DNA of 64,000 bases from Cyclobacterium lianum (GCF_900143075.1 NZ_FRCY01000005.1:124001-188000), one strand, 5' to 3'. Shown: positions 35,079-45,195, counted from the stretch's first letter. Numbers and translations are program-made. Notes: a model not told the origin generated them from the sequence alone.

Positions 35079-35105
35079 TCCGAAAATTGATGTTTTCTTT
35101 TCGGA
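35079..35105 (+). terminator. Hairpin after the ABC genes
   Basis: TCCGAAAA at 35079-35086 pairs with TTTTCGGA at 35098-35105 (8 pairs, 11-base loop). No U-run follows outside the stem, so it may be a weak terminator or a leader structure for the sulfite dehydrogenase operon starting at 35146. Confidence 0.4.
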
Positions 35106-35145
35106 CAGACAGCCCTGACGAAACAAAAGCTAATAAACAACAGAC

Positions 35146-36375
35146 ATGAACAAGGCGTCCAACAGACGAAATTTTCTTAAAAAAGCCGGATTTAGCTCAT
35201 TGGCAACGCTGCTTGGAGCTGAGATCGTATATGCGCTGCCCGATGGGTATACCCCCCTGGTGCTTCAGGGCAATAATGATCCGGTCAAACTATTCGGAAA
35301 ACATAAAGACATGGTGGTGCTCAACGACCAGCCGTGGAATGTGGAGGCCCAGGCCCACCTGCTTGACGATCCCATTACTCCGGCGGATAAAATGTTTATC
35401 CGAAATAATGGAATAATCCCCGAAAATATCGATGTCGATAACTGGACATTGACCATCAGGGGAGAATCCGTAAGCCAGGAAAAAACATATTCGCTACAGG
35501 ACTTGAAAAGCAATTTCCGCCAACACAGTTACCAGTTGGTTCTGGAGTGCGGAGGTAATGGCAGAAGCGAATACTATCCGCCTGCTGATGGTAATCAGTG
35601 GACAATAGGTGCGGTATCCTGCGCTAAATGGACAGGGATAAGGTTGGCGGACGTACTGGCCGATGTGGGTATCAAAGATAACGCTGTCTATATCGGATAT
35701 TACGGGGCTGATACCCATCTGAGCAGAGACCCCAATAAATATCCGATATCCAGGGGAATACCGATTGCCAAAGCCATGGAGGACCAAACCCTGCTTGCCT
35801 ATGCCATGAATGATGAGGATATCCCCATTGCCCATGGACACCCCCTGCGCCTCATAGCCTCTGGCTTTCCTGCCTCTGTTTCGGGTAAGTGGATACACAG
35901 CCTCGCAGTTCGTGACCGGGTGCATGATGGAGAAAAAATGGCACCGCCTTCCTACTCAGTGCCCTGTGAACCGGTACAGCCTGGAACAAATGTACCCAAC
36001 GAGGACATGTGCATTATCGAACAGATGCCCGTCAAATCTTTGATCACCTATCCCAGGTCCGGAGCCATGCTCAGCGCATCACAGCGCCTGCCCATACGGG
36101 GTCATGCCTGGACGGGTACCACAAAGGTGAGCAAAGTGGAATATTCTGTAGATTTTGGCGCCAGCTGGAAGCCCTGTCGGCTGGATGCCGCTGTCAACCC
36201 CTATGCCTGGCAACATTTTGAAGCTGAGGTCTCTTTCCCGCAAAAAGGATATTATGAGGTATGGGCAAAAGCCACAGACAACACCGGACTGAGTCAGCCC
36301 ATGCTCACTCCCGGCTGGAACCCCAAAGGATACCTGAACAATGCCTGTCACCGTATAGCCGTAAAAGTCACCTGA
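35146..36375 (+). CDS. Periplasmic molybdopterin-dependent sulfite dehydrogenase-like protein (SoxC/SorA type)
   Basis: 409 aa. The N-terminus SNRRNFLKKAGFSSLATLLGA is a Tat-type signal (RRNFLKK), fitting export of a folded molybdenum-cofactor enzyme. Residues about 85-270 are the sulfite-oxidase Moco domain: the Mo-ligand cysteine is C135 in LVLECGGNGRSEYYPP, followed by VSCAKWTGIRLADVL and HGHPLRLIASGFPASVSGKWI. Residues about 290-405 are the Mo-co dimerisation domain (ending with WNPKGYLNNACHRI). It should oxidise sulfite, or a related sulfur or selenium compound, to sulfate and pass electrons to the monoheme cytochrome encoded five bases downstream. Confidence 0.93.
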   Translation: MNKASNRRNFLKKAGFSSLATLLGAEIVYALPDGYTPLVLQGNNDPVKLFGKHKDMVVLNDQPWNVEAQAHLLDDPITPADKMFIRNNGIIPENIDVDNWTLTIRGESVSQEKTYSLQDLKSNFRQHSYQLVLECGGNGRSEYYPPADGNQWTIGAVSCAKWTGIRLADVLADVGIKDNAVYIGYYGADTHLSRDPNKYPISRGIPIAKAMEDQTLLAYAMNDEDIPIAHGHPLRLIASGFPASVSGKWIHSLAVRDRVHDGEKMAPPSYSVPCEPVQPGTNVPNEDMCIIEQMPVKSLITYPRSGAMLSASQRLPIRGHAWTGTTKVSKVEYSVDFGASWKPCRLDAAVNPYAWQHFEAEVSFPQKGYYEVWAKATDNTGLSQPMLTPGWNPKGYLNNACHRIAVKVT

Positions 36376-36379
36376 AAAC

Positions 36380-36835
36380 ATGCTACACTTGCCAAACAAT
36401 CTGAGAATATTGATCGGCGGAGCCGTATTGGCGCTGATACTGACAGGGATCGCAGTCTATTTTCAGTCCCGGACAGACACCCTGCCTGCCGATGGAGAAA
36501 TAAGAAATGCAGACAAACCACTCGCCGTGGAGGGGATCGAATCTGAAATCAAGGATGGCATTCACGAACCGACGGGATTCATCGCGGATGAAGGCCTTGA
36601 CCTGGTCATAGCCCATTGCACCGCCTGCCACTCTGCCAAACTGGTGACCCAAAACAGGGCCGACCGGGAGGGCTGGAAAAAAATGATCAGGTGGATGCAG
36701 GACACGCAAAATCTATGGGAGCTGGGCGCGCAGGAAGCTGCCATTCTGGACTATCTCTCGGCAAATTATGCTCCTGTAAGCCGGGGCCGGCGGCCGCCCC
36801 TAACCGGCATCGAATGGTATGAATTGAAAGACTGA
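36380..36835 (+). CDS. Membrane-anchored monoheme cytochrome c, sulfite dehydrogenase electron acceptor
   Basis: 151 aa. One N-terminal hydrophobic span (ILIGGAVLALILTGIAVYF) anchors a short cytochrome domain with a single heme-binding site C80-T-A-C83-H84; the methionines in WKKMIRWMQ are candidates for the axial ligand, as in SorB-like cytochromes. Five bases after the molybdoenzyme gene, clearly its redox partner. The stop is one base from the convergent stop of the DUF3748 gene. Confidence 0.92.
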   Translation: MLHLPNNLRILIGGAVLALILTGIAVYFQSRTDTLPADGEIRNADKPLAVEGIESEIKDGIHEPTGFIADEGLDLVIAHCTACHSAKLVTQNRADREGWKKMIRWMQDTQNLWELGAQEAAILDYLSANYAPVSRGRRPPLTGIEWYELKD

Positions 36836-36836
36836 C

Positions 36837-38222
36837 TCAGGGCCATTTGGCTACAAAAACCTGAATGAAATCCATAATTTTTCTATTAAAAGCCAGGCTG
36901 TTTCCACTTCGGGAATACGCCAATGCGAAGGGAGCATCTGAAAAAGTCTCACTGATACTTTTGGGGGTACCCGGATTACCCCTACTGTCGATCCTATTGG
37001 CGTAAATGGTATTGCCGCAGACATAGGCAAACTCCGGGATGTGAGGGTGCCAGCTCACCATGCTCTGCACCGGTGAATCATGAAAGCTTACCTGTACAGG
37101 CTCCCCGCCCAACGCAGGTACCAGGTATATCTGTACGATCCCCCGCTCGTCCCTGGCAAGATAGCTGATAAACTTCCCATCCATAGACGAACTGGCCCAG
37201 TGTCGGGGGACAGCAGCCACTCCGGGATATTTACGGTTTTCTGTGTAAGTCAGGCGTCTCCATCTGGCACCTTTCGGCGGCATGGGCATTTTATCCAGGC
37301 TTCCCTGAAGGGGACCATACTGGCCTTGCACATGGATTTCTTCAGGAATATCTACAATAAAAACCTCGGTAAACTTCCGCCCATCACCAGCTACCAGATC
37401 GCCGAGAAAAGCCCGGGAAAGTTGCCAGGAGCCATCCTTTTTCTGATAACCCTTTCTGCCTACCCACCAATCGCTATAGGCACGGCTGATCTCATCGCTA
37501 CCGGGTTTTGGTGCTGCTACTACTTCTACCAGCAAGACCGAAAACCAGGTTCCCTGCACATTTCTCCCCTTCAAATCCACATCAACCTTTATCTCAGGCG
37601 CTGCTCTTTTGGCCACACCTATTGTTCTCAGGTCATGGGTACCGCCGGTTTTAGCCTCCAGTTTTACCATCAGGGCGTCGTTATAGGTAAATCCGATCCA
37701 GTTTCCATCACCGCTCCACTGGTGCCTGTGTGTACCTCCCCTGAGCGCACCGGGCGTAAAAGGTGCTGTCAGATCGCGGCTATCCATCCAGTGATTTTCA
37801 CTGTGGGAGGATGCATCGACGATCATTCCCAGCCTTCGGTGAGCGGCATAAGCCCTTTCTTCGCTTGAAGGCATCAGGCCATGTATAAAAACCACCTTGT
37901 CTTCAAAAGGATGATAACTTACTGCACCCACCCCCGGGCCATGTGCACTGGAGTCCGGTGCCTGGTATACAAGTCTGGTCCGTCCGCTAGCGACATGGAC
38001 CTTTTCGATCCTGCCGTTCTGCCCTATTCCAGACGGATGAGGCCGGGTATCATAGGCAATCCACTCATCATCGGGAGAAAAATTCTGGTTATGATCCAGC
38101 TCATGATTTTGAGAAGCATGGGTCAATTGACGCAGGTGCCATAGATCCTGGGATAATACTGACCCAAAAAGGGATGCCGCCAGGAAAAAAGAGAAGTAAT
38201 ATTTTAAAGATAATGGCATCAT
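36837..38222 (-). CDS. Secreted DUF3748 beta-propeller protein (YidR-like)
   Basis: 461 aa with a signal peptide (YYFSFFLAASLFGSVLSQ). The repeat content is TolB/WD40-like propeller: ELDHNQNFSPDDEWIAYDTRP, GVGAVSYHPFEDKVVFIH, HRHQWSGDGNWIGFTYND, RHWASSSMDGKFISYLARD and VSWHPHIPEFAYVCG. This matches DUF3748, the family of E. coli YidR, of unknown function. No enzymatic residues are recognised. Divergent from the GH31 gene with 137 bases between them, so the two may share a regulatory region and perhaps a carbohydrate-related role. Confidence 0.88.
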   Translation of the reverse strand: MMPLSLKYYFSFFLAASLFGSVLSQDLWHLRQLTHASQNHELDHNQNFSPDDEWIAYDTRPHPSGIGQNGRIEKVHVASGRTRLVYQAPDSSAHGPGVGAVSYHPFEDKVVFIHGLMPSSEERAYAAHRRLGMIVDASSHSENHWMDSRDLTAPFTPGALRGGTHRHQWSGDGNWIGFTYNDALMVKLEAKTGGTHDLRTIGVAKRAAPEIKVDVDLKGRNVQGTWFSVLLVEVVAAPKPGSDEISRAYSDWWVGRKGYQKKDGSWQLSRAFLGDLVAGDGRKFTEVFIVDIPEEIHVQGQYGPLQGSLDKMPMPPKGARWRRLTYTENRKYPGVAAVPRHWASSSMDGKFISYLARDERGIVQIYLVPALGGEPVQVSFHDSPVQSMVSWHPHIPEFAYVCGNTIYANRIDSRGNPGTPKSISETFSDAPFALAYSRSGNSLAFNRKIMDFIQVFVAKWP

Positions 38223-38359
38223 GTAAGGAAAACCGGTCAGTTCGTGTTAAATATACTACCCAACACCTCATTCCTACCATTTTTTAATCAATGTTACCGA
38301 TTATTTTATAATTTCGGATTTGTGCTAAACATTCACCTGCTTAACCTGACACCTGAACA

Positions 38360-40513
38360 ATGAAATATTTCGTTTTCGTCATGATTCTCCTCTTCTTCAC
38401 CAATCTTTTTCCCATATGCTATGCTCAGGAGATTCGCTGGGAGCCAGTAGCACCTGGCATATGGAAGGGAATTACAGGAAGTCCCGAAGATTTCGATCTG
38501 TTGTCTGCAGCCACTCCCGAGCCAAGGATGGAAGCCATCGCCAAATTGGGTGAGGCGGCATTCCCCCTTGATTCCACTGAGACCCTTGCCAGACAAAGCG
38601 ACGGCAAGACCTATTTGAAATTTCCCTTGGTGCGGGAGGAGCAGTTATTCGGTTTTGGCCTGAACTTCAAAACGGTACATCAGCGAGGCCGAATCCTTCG
38701 GCTTCACGTAGACCACTATGGAGGAGTGGATAATGGCAGGACTCACGCCCCGGTACCCTTTTATGTATCCGACAGAGGCTACGGAATATTTGTCAATTCC
38801 GCAAGATACCTTGACGTGTACGCAGGGTCTGGCTCGCGGCTGGATAGTAAGGACCCCGCTCTGGCCCGGGACCGAAACACAGACCCGAACTGGACTGCCA
38901 GCCCTTATTCTGATGCAGTAGAAATCCTTGTTCCGGCCGATGGCGTTGAAGTTTATTTGTTTGCAGGCCCCACTCCACTGAAAGCAGTCCAGCGGTTTAA
39001 TCTGTTCAATGGCGGAGGCCCCCTGCCACCACGCTGGGGATTAGGCTTTACCCAGCGGGTCCACCGGCTTTATGATCAGGCCGAGGTGCTCGCAGAAGTA
39101 GATGAATTTGAAAAACGAGGCTTCCCGTTGGATTTTGTCGGACTGGAGCCCGGCTGGCTGAGTAAGTCTTACCCCAATACCTTCGACTGGGACCCGGGCC
39201 GGTTTCCGGATCCTGAAGGGCTGGTAGCCAGCCTGAAAAAAAAGGGGGTAGGATTAAACCTCTGGATCAACCCTTATGTCTCGCCGGATGCAGATTTTTT
39301 TTCGGAGCTAACGCCCTATTATGGCAGCCACACGGTATGGGCCGGGGCTGTGCCGGACCTGACCATGCAGGAAGCACAGCGTATTTATTGGCAGAAATTC
39401 AAAAAAGACCATGTTGACATTGGCGTATCGGGCTACAAGATTGATGAGGTAGATGGCTATGACCGCTGGCTGTGGCCCGATGTCGCGTCTTTTCCCTCCG
39501 GGCTCGCTGCAGAACAACTCAGGCAGACTTACGGGCTGTTGGTACAAAAGCAAAGTGCCCGTCTTTACCGCGACAAAAACCGAAGAACCTACGGATTGGT
39601 CAGGGCTTCCAATGGCGGAGGTGTACGCTTCCCCTATGTCTTGTACAACGATTATAACAACCATAAGGATTTCATTACTGCGCTTATCAACAGTGGATTT
39701 TCCGGCATTTTGTGGACGCCGGAAGCCAGGGCGTCCGATTCTGCCGAGGAATGGTTGCGGAGATTTCAAACGGTAGTATTTTCCCCCATGGCCATGATCA
39801 ACGCCTGGGCCAGTGGTACCAAGCCCTGGACTTATCCGGAGGTAGCATCCGAAGTAAAAGCAATGGCACTATTGCGCATGCAGATGATGCCGTACTGGTA
39901 CAGCAGTTTTGCACGGTATCATTTTGAAGGCATACCTCCTTTTCGCGGTATGAATCTGGAACCCGGATTTGTAGAAAAACCCGCTGGAGACGGTATTCGG
40001 AAAGTGGACCTGGAGGCCAACCCTTATGATGAAGCCACAAAAAAGGAGATCAAAGACCAATATATGGCAGGTCCATCCCTTCTGGTGGCACCCTTTTTTG
40101 CGGGTGAAAGCTCCAGAGAAGTGATATTGCCGGAGGGCAATTGGTACGACTTCTACGATGGAAGCTACGCAGGCAACGGTGAGATCATTACTGTTACCGC
40201 ACGTCTGGACCAGATCCCTGTATTTGTCAGGGAAGGAGGAATCATCCCCCTGACGGGTCCCAGACTGCATGCCCCTGGAGAGGGGGAAACATTCGACCTG
40301 GAAATCCGACATTACGGAGAAACAGCTTCCAGTTTTTACCTGTATGATGATGATGGTGTCTCCTTTGCCTATGAAAAGGGAGACTATTCCTGGCGGGAAA
40401 TCAGGGTGGAAAAAGATGAAAATGGCAACTGGAATGGCAGCATTTCCCGGGCGGAAGCGGGCAAACCTGACCATATCGGTAAAGTAAGCTGGACTTTTAT
40501 GACCAAACCATAG
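38360..40513 (+). CDS. Secreted glycoside hydrolase family 31 protein
   Basis: 717 aa with a signal peptide (MILLFFTNLFPICYAQ). N-terminal beta-sandwich domain to about residue 210, (beta/alpha)8 barrel from about 220 (PLPPRWGLGFTQRVHRLYDQ; LDFVGLEPGWL) and C-terminal beta domains (ILPEGNWYDFYDG; IPVFVREGGIIPL). The nucleophile is D362 in VSGYKIDEVDGYD and the acid/base is most likely D431 in VLYNDYNNHKDF, which aligns with the family GDN/GDQ position. GH31 includes alpha-glucosidases, alpha-xylosidases and sulfoquinovosidases; the specificity is not visible. Export suggests action on external or periplasmic oligosaccharides. Single gene on the plus strand. Confidence 0.93.
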   Translation: MKYFVFVMILLFFTNLFPICYAQEIRWEPVAPGIWKGITGSPEDFDLLSAATPEPRMEAIAKLGEAAFPLDSTETLARQSDGKTYLKFPLVREEQLFGFGLNFKTVHQRGRILRLHVDHYGGVDNGRTHAPVPFYVSDRGYGIFVNSARYLDVYAGSGSRLDSKDPALARDRNTDPNWTASPYSDAVEILVPADGVEVYLFAGPTPLKAVQRFNLFNGGGPLPPRWGLGFTQRVHRLYDQAEVLAEVDEFEKRGFPLDFVGLEPGWLSKSYPNTFDWDPGRFPDPEGLVASLKKKGVGLNLWINPYVSPDADFFSELTPYYGSHTVWAGAVPDLTMQEAQRIYWQKFKKDHVDIGVSGYKIDEVDGYDRWLWPDVASFPSGLAAEQLRQTYGLLVQKQSARLYRDKNRRTYGLVRASNGGGVRFPYVLYNDYNNHKDFITALINSGFSGILWTPEARASDSAEEWLRRFQTVVFSPMAMINAWASGTKPWTYPEVASEVKAMALLRMQMMPYWYSSFARYHFEGIPPFRGMNLEPGFVEKPAGDGIRKVDLEANPYDEATKKEIKDQYMAGPSLLVAPFFAGESSREVILPEGNWYDFYDGSYAGNGEIITVTARLDQIPVFVREGGIIPLTGPRLHAPGEGETFDLEIRHYGETASSFYLYDDDGVSFAYEKGDYSWREIRVEKDENGNWNGSISRAEAGKPDHIGKVSWTFMTKP

Positions 40514-40809
40514 GTTGTCGACCCATGCTGCTTCTGATGGTCACCAGATTTTGACGGCATAAGGCAAAAAAAGTGAATTCAAATAACTATATTTAATAGA
40601 ATTAGTTATTCGAGTATGTATCTGTATCAATGAAGTGCCTACAAGTGATGGTCGCCATTCTACTGCGGCTAATCCGACGAGCTTGCAGCGCGGCTCACTG
40701 TCACCGGGAAGTGATCAATTGTGGAGCATCTATGAAATGAGTTAAAAAACGACAATGCTGTAAGGCAAGTCTCACTAAACTAAGATTAACCTAATATCAA
40801 TTGTCTTCT

Positions 40810-41244
40810 ATGAAAGTCATATTACAAAAGAATTTTTTCCTGATTGGACTGCTTCTTGTTCTCTCAGGCATTAACTCCTGTTCTACCAAAGTCACTTTTC
40901 CTGTGTCCGCTGTAGTTCCTGCAGCAGAGCCTGCCGCAAAAATAAGCAAAAACAAAACAGGAGGATACGATCTCGAATTGAATGTCAGCAAGCTTGCCTT
41001 ACCGGAGAGGCTATCTCCACCAAAGAAGCATTACCTGGTCTGGATTGATACTGATCAGGGTTTACAAAAGCTGGGGGAATTGTCCAACAATAGTGGGATC
41101 TTCAGGAATCGTGGGAACGCCGCATTTGAAACCAACACCAGCTACCGTCCTACGGTCATATTGGTGACTGCTGAAAACGATTTGGAAACCAGCTTTCCCG
41201 GAAGTCATGTGGTATTAAAAAGCAGGCCTATTAAGATAAAATAA
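40810..41244 (+). CDS. Small lipoprotein of unknown function
   Basis: 144 aa from the ATG at 40810 (TTG at 40801 is in frame but less likely). Lipobox-like signal FFLIGLLLVLSGINSC. The mature part has an Ala/Pro-rich linker and a beta-rich domain with KKHYLVWIDTDQGLQKLGEL and RPTVILVTAENDLETSFPGSHVVL, reminiscent of small anti-sigma/fasciclin-neighbour lipoproteins of Bacteroidota, but I cannot name the family. An inverted repeat AATAACTA/TAGTTATT lies upstream at 40582-40610. Single gene. Confidence 0.7.
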   Translation: MKVILQKNFFLIGLLLVLSGINSCSTKVTFPVSAVVPAAEPAAKISKNKTGGYDLELNVSKLALPERLSPPKKHYLVWIDTDQGLQKLGELSNNSGIFRNRGNAAFETNTSYRPTVILVTAENDLETSFPGSHVVLKSRPIKIK

Positions 41245-41936
41245 GTCGCAATATACTTGTTTTTTGTTTCCTCCCGGTAAGAGGTGAGGCCCCCTATTTC
41301 CGCTCTATTCTATCTGAAGTGACGTTTCCGGATAACTGCAGCTTGCCATTGCAGTATCAAACTTCCCACTCCACTCACATAAGACCACTGGTTAAATTTT
41401 AAACTTATATCAAAATAAAATAATTAAATTAGTAAACATTTGCTTAATTTTTTACCCATATATTAAATTTTTAACATATTTATTGAGTTTTTAGGTTAAA
41501 AAAATAGATCTATTTATTGCGATTTGCTTTTTTTATTTTCGTATGTGACCTATATTTACGACAGTAAAACATACAAGACTTCGTTTGCGCTGAGATGTTA
41601 TGGCTACAGCTTGCCACAATATACCCGCAAATTGTAACAGCTTAGGAGGAATGTGGAAGGCATCCAGCTTTGGAAAACCTTCTATCAGCCTTTCTGACCC
41701 GATCCCGCTTATACCATCCATTTTTTTTATCCTTTCCCTGGTTAACGATTAATTGAATCGCCCATTCAATAGTCAGCCAATATTGATGTCCGGTTATTGG
41801 ACCAATTTCTGGCTGCAAACTGAATGTAAAATGCCCATCCCGAAATAACCTCGCAGGCCGTAAAGCTGGTAAAACAGCTTGCTGGTTTTCCTGAACCCTG
41901 ATTTGAATCAATACTTAACCACAAACAAATACAATT
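41245..41936. other. Long intergenic region upstream of susC
   Basis: 692 bases. The first part shows no gene. A very AT-rich block at about 41395-41530 probably contains the susC operon promoter; TATATTTA at about 41553-41560 is a one-mismatch -7 element. The remaining about 370 bases would be a long leader with small inverted repeats, the best being ATTGAAT/ATTCAAT at 41752-41770. A minus-strand 89-codon ORF at 41642-41911 has no recognised family and is not called. Confidence 0.4.
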
Positions 41937-44900
41937 ATGTTGAATCGTTTACCAAATTTAAAATTCAGGAGACACGTTTTCCTTTGCCTCCTACTGCTTT
42001 GCCCGCTGCTCAGCCGGGCGCAGGAAAAAAACATTAGCGGAACCATTTCCGACGAGAGCGGTGAGGGCATTCCTGGCGTAAGTGTAGTGATCAAGGGAAC
42101 CCAGACAGGGAGCATTTCCGATATGGAGGGGAAATATTCCATCAGCGTACCGCAAGACAAAAGCACCCTCGTTTTCTCTTTTATTGGCTTTCTGAAGAAG
42201 GAAATTGCCATCGGGTCTTCGAATACCATAGATGTCACCATGGAAGAAGAAACAAAGCTATTGGGCGAAGTAGTTGTAACAGCACTGAACTTTGAAGAGG
42301 ATCCGGATAATCTGGCGGCCACAAGCTCGAAAATATCCTCAGAGAGTGTCGTGAAATCCGGCGAAGCAAACTTGATTTCCGGTATGGCCGGAAAAGCTTC
42401 CGGTCTGCAGATTTCTGCCCAGGGAGCAGATCCTGGTGCGGGTGCATTGATTCAGATTCGCGGTCAAAGCACGATCACTGGCAATACCCAGCCTTTGATC
42501 ATTTTGGATGGTGTGCCGATAAGCAATTCCATCGAAGGAGCCGGAGGCGGCGGGGTGGTGCAGCAATCCCGCCTAAATGACATCAATCCGAATGATATCG
42601 CTTCTATCCAGGTACTGAAAGGTGCCTCGGCGGCAGCTTTGTGGGGTTCGAGGGCCGCAAATGGGGTTATCGTCATCAACACCAAGAGCGGCAGAAAAGG
42701 GGACAAAATAAATATCGGGATCTCCTCTACCCTTTCTTTCGACCGGGTCAATACCTTCCATAGCGGACAGAGTAATTTCGGGCAGGGAATAAACGGTAAC
42801 TACAGCCCTACCCACCCCAATTCCTGGGGCGACAAAATTGCTGACCGCTCCGGCGCTGCAGACCTGCTGGATGAAAGCGGTCGTTTTTTTGAAGCCCGGG
42901 ATGGTACGCGATATTACCCCATCCTTCAGAAAAACAACCGGGAGACTTATGTTGATCACAATTTTGACCAGATATATGGTACGGGTACCTTTATGGACAA
43001 TGCGATCAACATCAGCGGTGGAGATGAAAAGTCTGATTATTATTTCAGTGTGGGAGACCTGAATCAGCAGGGTATGATGCGTGGCAATAACGATTACCGC
43101 CGCACCACTCTTCGCCTGAACACCAGCAGGAAGTTCAATGATTTTGTTAAAATCACAAACCGAACCGGCTATACCAGGAGTTTTTCCAACCGCGTAGGCA
43201 GGGGGAACAACACATCAGGTGCCCAACTTGGCCTTTTGCGAACTCCGCCGGATTTTAACAACGAACACTATATCGGCAGCTACTATACCGGACCAAACGC
43301 CAGCCCGATAGAAAACCGCCAACGCTCCTACCGGCGGTACCTCGGAGATTCTCCCATCCCCATTTTCAATAATCCCCTTTGGACCATGTATGAACCGGAA
43401 AATACCTCTCTGGTGCATCGATTCATCAATAGCTTTGATCTGGAGGTCAAACCCGTAGATTGGTTTACCTTTAACACCAGACTGGGCATAGACAACTACA
43501 GTGACGAGCGAAAAGCCTACTTTCCGATCAGTGATTCCGCAGGGTCCGGGGAAGGCTTCTATTCCGAATCAATCACCAATGAGTCTGAAGTAAACCTCGA
43601 CCTGATCGGTAGAGTTGTCAAAAATATCAGTCCCGCAATTTCTACAAGTCTCATTGTGGGTTTCAATGTGAATGACCGAAAATTTGTTTCCAGCGGCGGA
43701 TCGATGAGAAGTTTCCTGATCCCTAATTCTCCTCCAAATTTTTCGAATGCCACAGAAGAAAACCGGACGCCTGAAAATTTTCAGAGAAATGTTCGGGTAG
43801 CCCGGGTCTACTCCAATTTGAACATGAGCCTCCGGGATGCCTTGTTTATAAACGTTTCTCTGGCAGGTGAGTCGGCCTCTACCTTTGGAGAAATGTCCGA
43901 TAAAACTTTCTACTATCCTTCTTCGGACATTGCCTGGCAATTTTCTCAACTGGAGGCCATCGAAAATGCATCTTTTTTCAATTTCGGAAAACTACGGGCA
44001 TCCTATGGTGTAGTGGGGGTGCAGCCTCTCCCTTACCGGTCAAACACTACCTTTAGTGCAACAGAGTTTTCGAACTCACCCTGGGGAGACAACATCAATG
44101 GGTCGCAATTCGGAAACGGGGCATACCTGATAGATACCGAACTGGGTGATGCCGAACTTCGGCCGGAAAGAAAAACGGAATATGAGATCGGTGCTGACAT
44201 GAGGTTTTTGAACAACAAACTCCGAACATCCATCACCTACTATACCAACACGGTAGAAGATCTGCTTATACCTGTCTCGCTGGCGCCTTCAGTGGGTTTT
44301 GCCTCCACGTACACCAATGCGGCTACACTGGAAAACAATGGCTGGGAGGTCGACCTGGGAATTGACCTGATCAGTAAGGCCGACCTGAGATGGAGTCTGA
44401 ATGGCAATTTCAACAGAAACAGAAACACGGTGTCCAATCTTGCCGGAACGGAATCTTTGATCCTGGCAGGTAGAGCCGACCGAGCCGATATGCGTGCAGT
44501 GGAAGGCTACCAGGCCGGTGTCTTCTGGGGTGGCAGATTTGAGCGGGATGCATCAGGGTCTCTGGTACTGGACGAAAACAATTTCCCCATGGCCGCCCCC
44601 ACATCCGGCGTGATAGGTGATCCCAACCCGGATTGGAGAGGAGGATTTGGCACCACGGTATCCTATAGAAATCTCAGTCTGGACATTCTTTTTGAAACGT
44701 TTCAGGGAGGAGATTTTTTCGGGTTGACCAGGGGTGTGATGTATACCTTCGGCACACATGAAGATGTAGGCAATGAAGTAGTGCTGGACCAGGCACTCAG
44801 CAATTATGCCGGAGAAACATTCCCTGCGGGAAGTATCGTCAGAGGTAATGTTCATGATTTTGGAGGAGGCCCTGTATTACTGGACCAGACCTATTACACC

Positions 44901-45194
44901 TCCCTTGGAAGCGGATTGGGTTCCGCACCGGAACAATTTATCGAAGATGGGAGCTGGACAAGGTTAAGAGCGGTTACTTTGAGCTATCTGATCAATTCCG
45001 CAGGATTCAGGAATTTGACGAAGTTTCAATCGGCTGAAATCTCCGTTACGGGAAGAAACCTGCTTTTGTGGACAGGAGTTTCCGGCATCGACCCGGACAC
45101 CAATTACTCCGGAAATATTTTTGCAAGGGGCTACGATTATTTCAACAGTCCGGGCAGCCGCTCCCTCTTGTTTTCCATTAAGTTAAATTATTAA
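41937..45194 (+). CDS. SusC/RagA-family TonB-linked outer-membrane transporter
   Basis: 1085 aa. Signal peptide (FLCLLLLCPLLSRAQ), carboxypeptidase-regulatory-like domain at about 32-105 (ISGTISDESGEGIPGVSVVI; GKYSISVPQ), then the SusC plug with the ALLSxMAGKASG-type signature (LISGMAGKASGLQISAQG; QIRGQSTI; PLIILDGVPIS; IASIQVLKGASAAALWGSRA) and a large barrel. These proteins import oligosaccharides, peptides or other large ligands with TonB energy, with a SusD lipoprotein as lid; susD follows immediately (one base between). Ligand not shown. Confidence 0.97.
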   Translation: MLNRLPNLKFRRHVFLCLLLLCPLLSRAQEKNISGTISDESGEGIPGVSVVIKGTQTGSISDMEGKYSISVPQDKSTLVFSFIGFLKKEIAIGSSNTIDVTMEEETKLLGEVVVTALNFEEDPDNLAATSSKISSESVVKSGEANLISGMAGKASGLQISAQGADPGAGALIQIRGQSTITGNTQPLIILDGVPISNSIEGAGGGGVVQQSRLNDINPNDIASIQVLKGASAAALWGSRAANGVIVINTKSGRKGDKINIGISSTLSFDRVNTFHSGQSNFGQGINGNYSPTHPNSWGDKIADRSGAADLLDESGRFFEARDGTRYYPILQKNNRETYVDHNFDQIYGTGTFMDNAINISGGDEKSDYYFSVGDLNQQGMMRGNNDYRRTTLRLNTSRKFNDFVKITNRTGYTRSFSNRVGRGNNTSGAQLGLLRTPPDFNNEHYIGSYYTGPNASPIENRQRSYRRYLGDSPIPIFNNPLWTMYEPENTSLVHRFINSFDLEVKPVDWFTFNTRLGIDNYSDERKAYFPISDSAGSGEGFYSESITNESEVNLDLIGRVVKNISPAISTSLIVGFNVNDRKFVSSGGSMRSFLIPNSPPNFSNATEENRTPENFQRNVRVARVYSNLNMSLRDALFINVSLAGESASTFGEMSDKTFYYPSSDIAWQFSQLEAIENASFFNFGKLRASYGVVGVQPLPYRSNTTFSATEFSNSPWGDNINGSQFGNGAYLIDTELGDAELRPERKTEYEIGADMRFLNNKLRTSITYYTNTVEDLLIPVSLAPSVGFASTYTNAATLENNGWEVDLGIDLISKADLRWSLNGNFNRNRNTVSNLAGTESLILAGRADRADMRAVEGYQAGVFWGGRFERDASGSLVLDENNFPMAAPTSGVIGDPNPDWRGGFGTTVSYRNLSLDILFETFQGGDFFGLTRGVMYTFGTHEDVGNEVVLDQALSNYAGETFPAGSIVRGNVHDFGGGPVLLDQTYYTSLGSGLGSAPEQFIEDGSWTRLRAVTLSYLINSAGFRNLTKFQSAEISVTGRNLLLWTGVSGIDPDTNYSGNIFARGYDYFNSPGSRSLLFSIKLNY

Positions 45195-45195
45195 A

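Noticed and set aside
37080-37868. 262-codon plus-strand ORF opposite the DUF3748 gene
   Set aside because: Antisense to a gene with clear signal peptide and propeller repeats; the translation has no recognisable domain.
41642-41911. 89-codon minus-strand ORF upstream of susC
   Set aside because: No recognised family or start context; more likely part of the susC leader.
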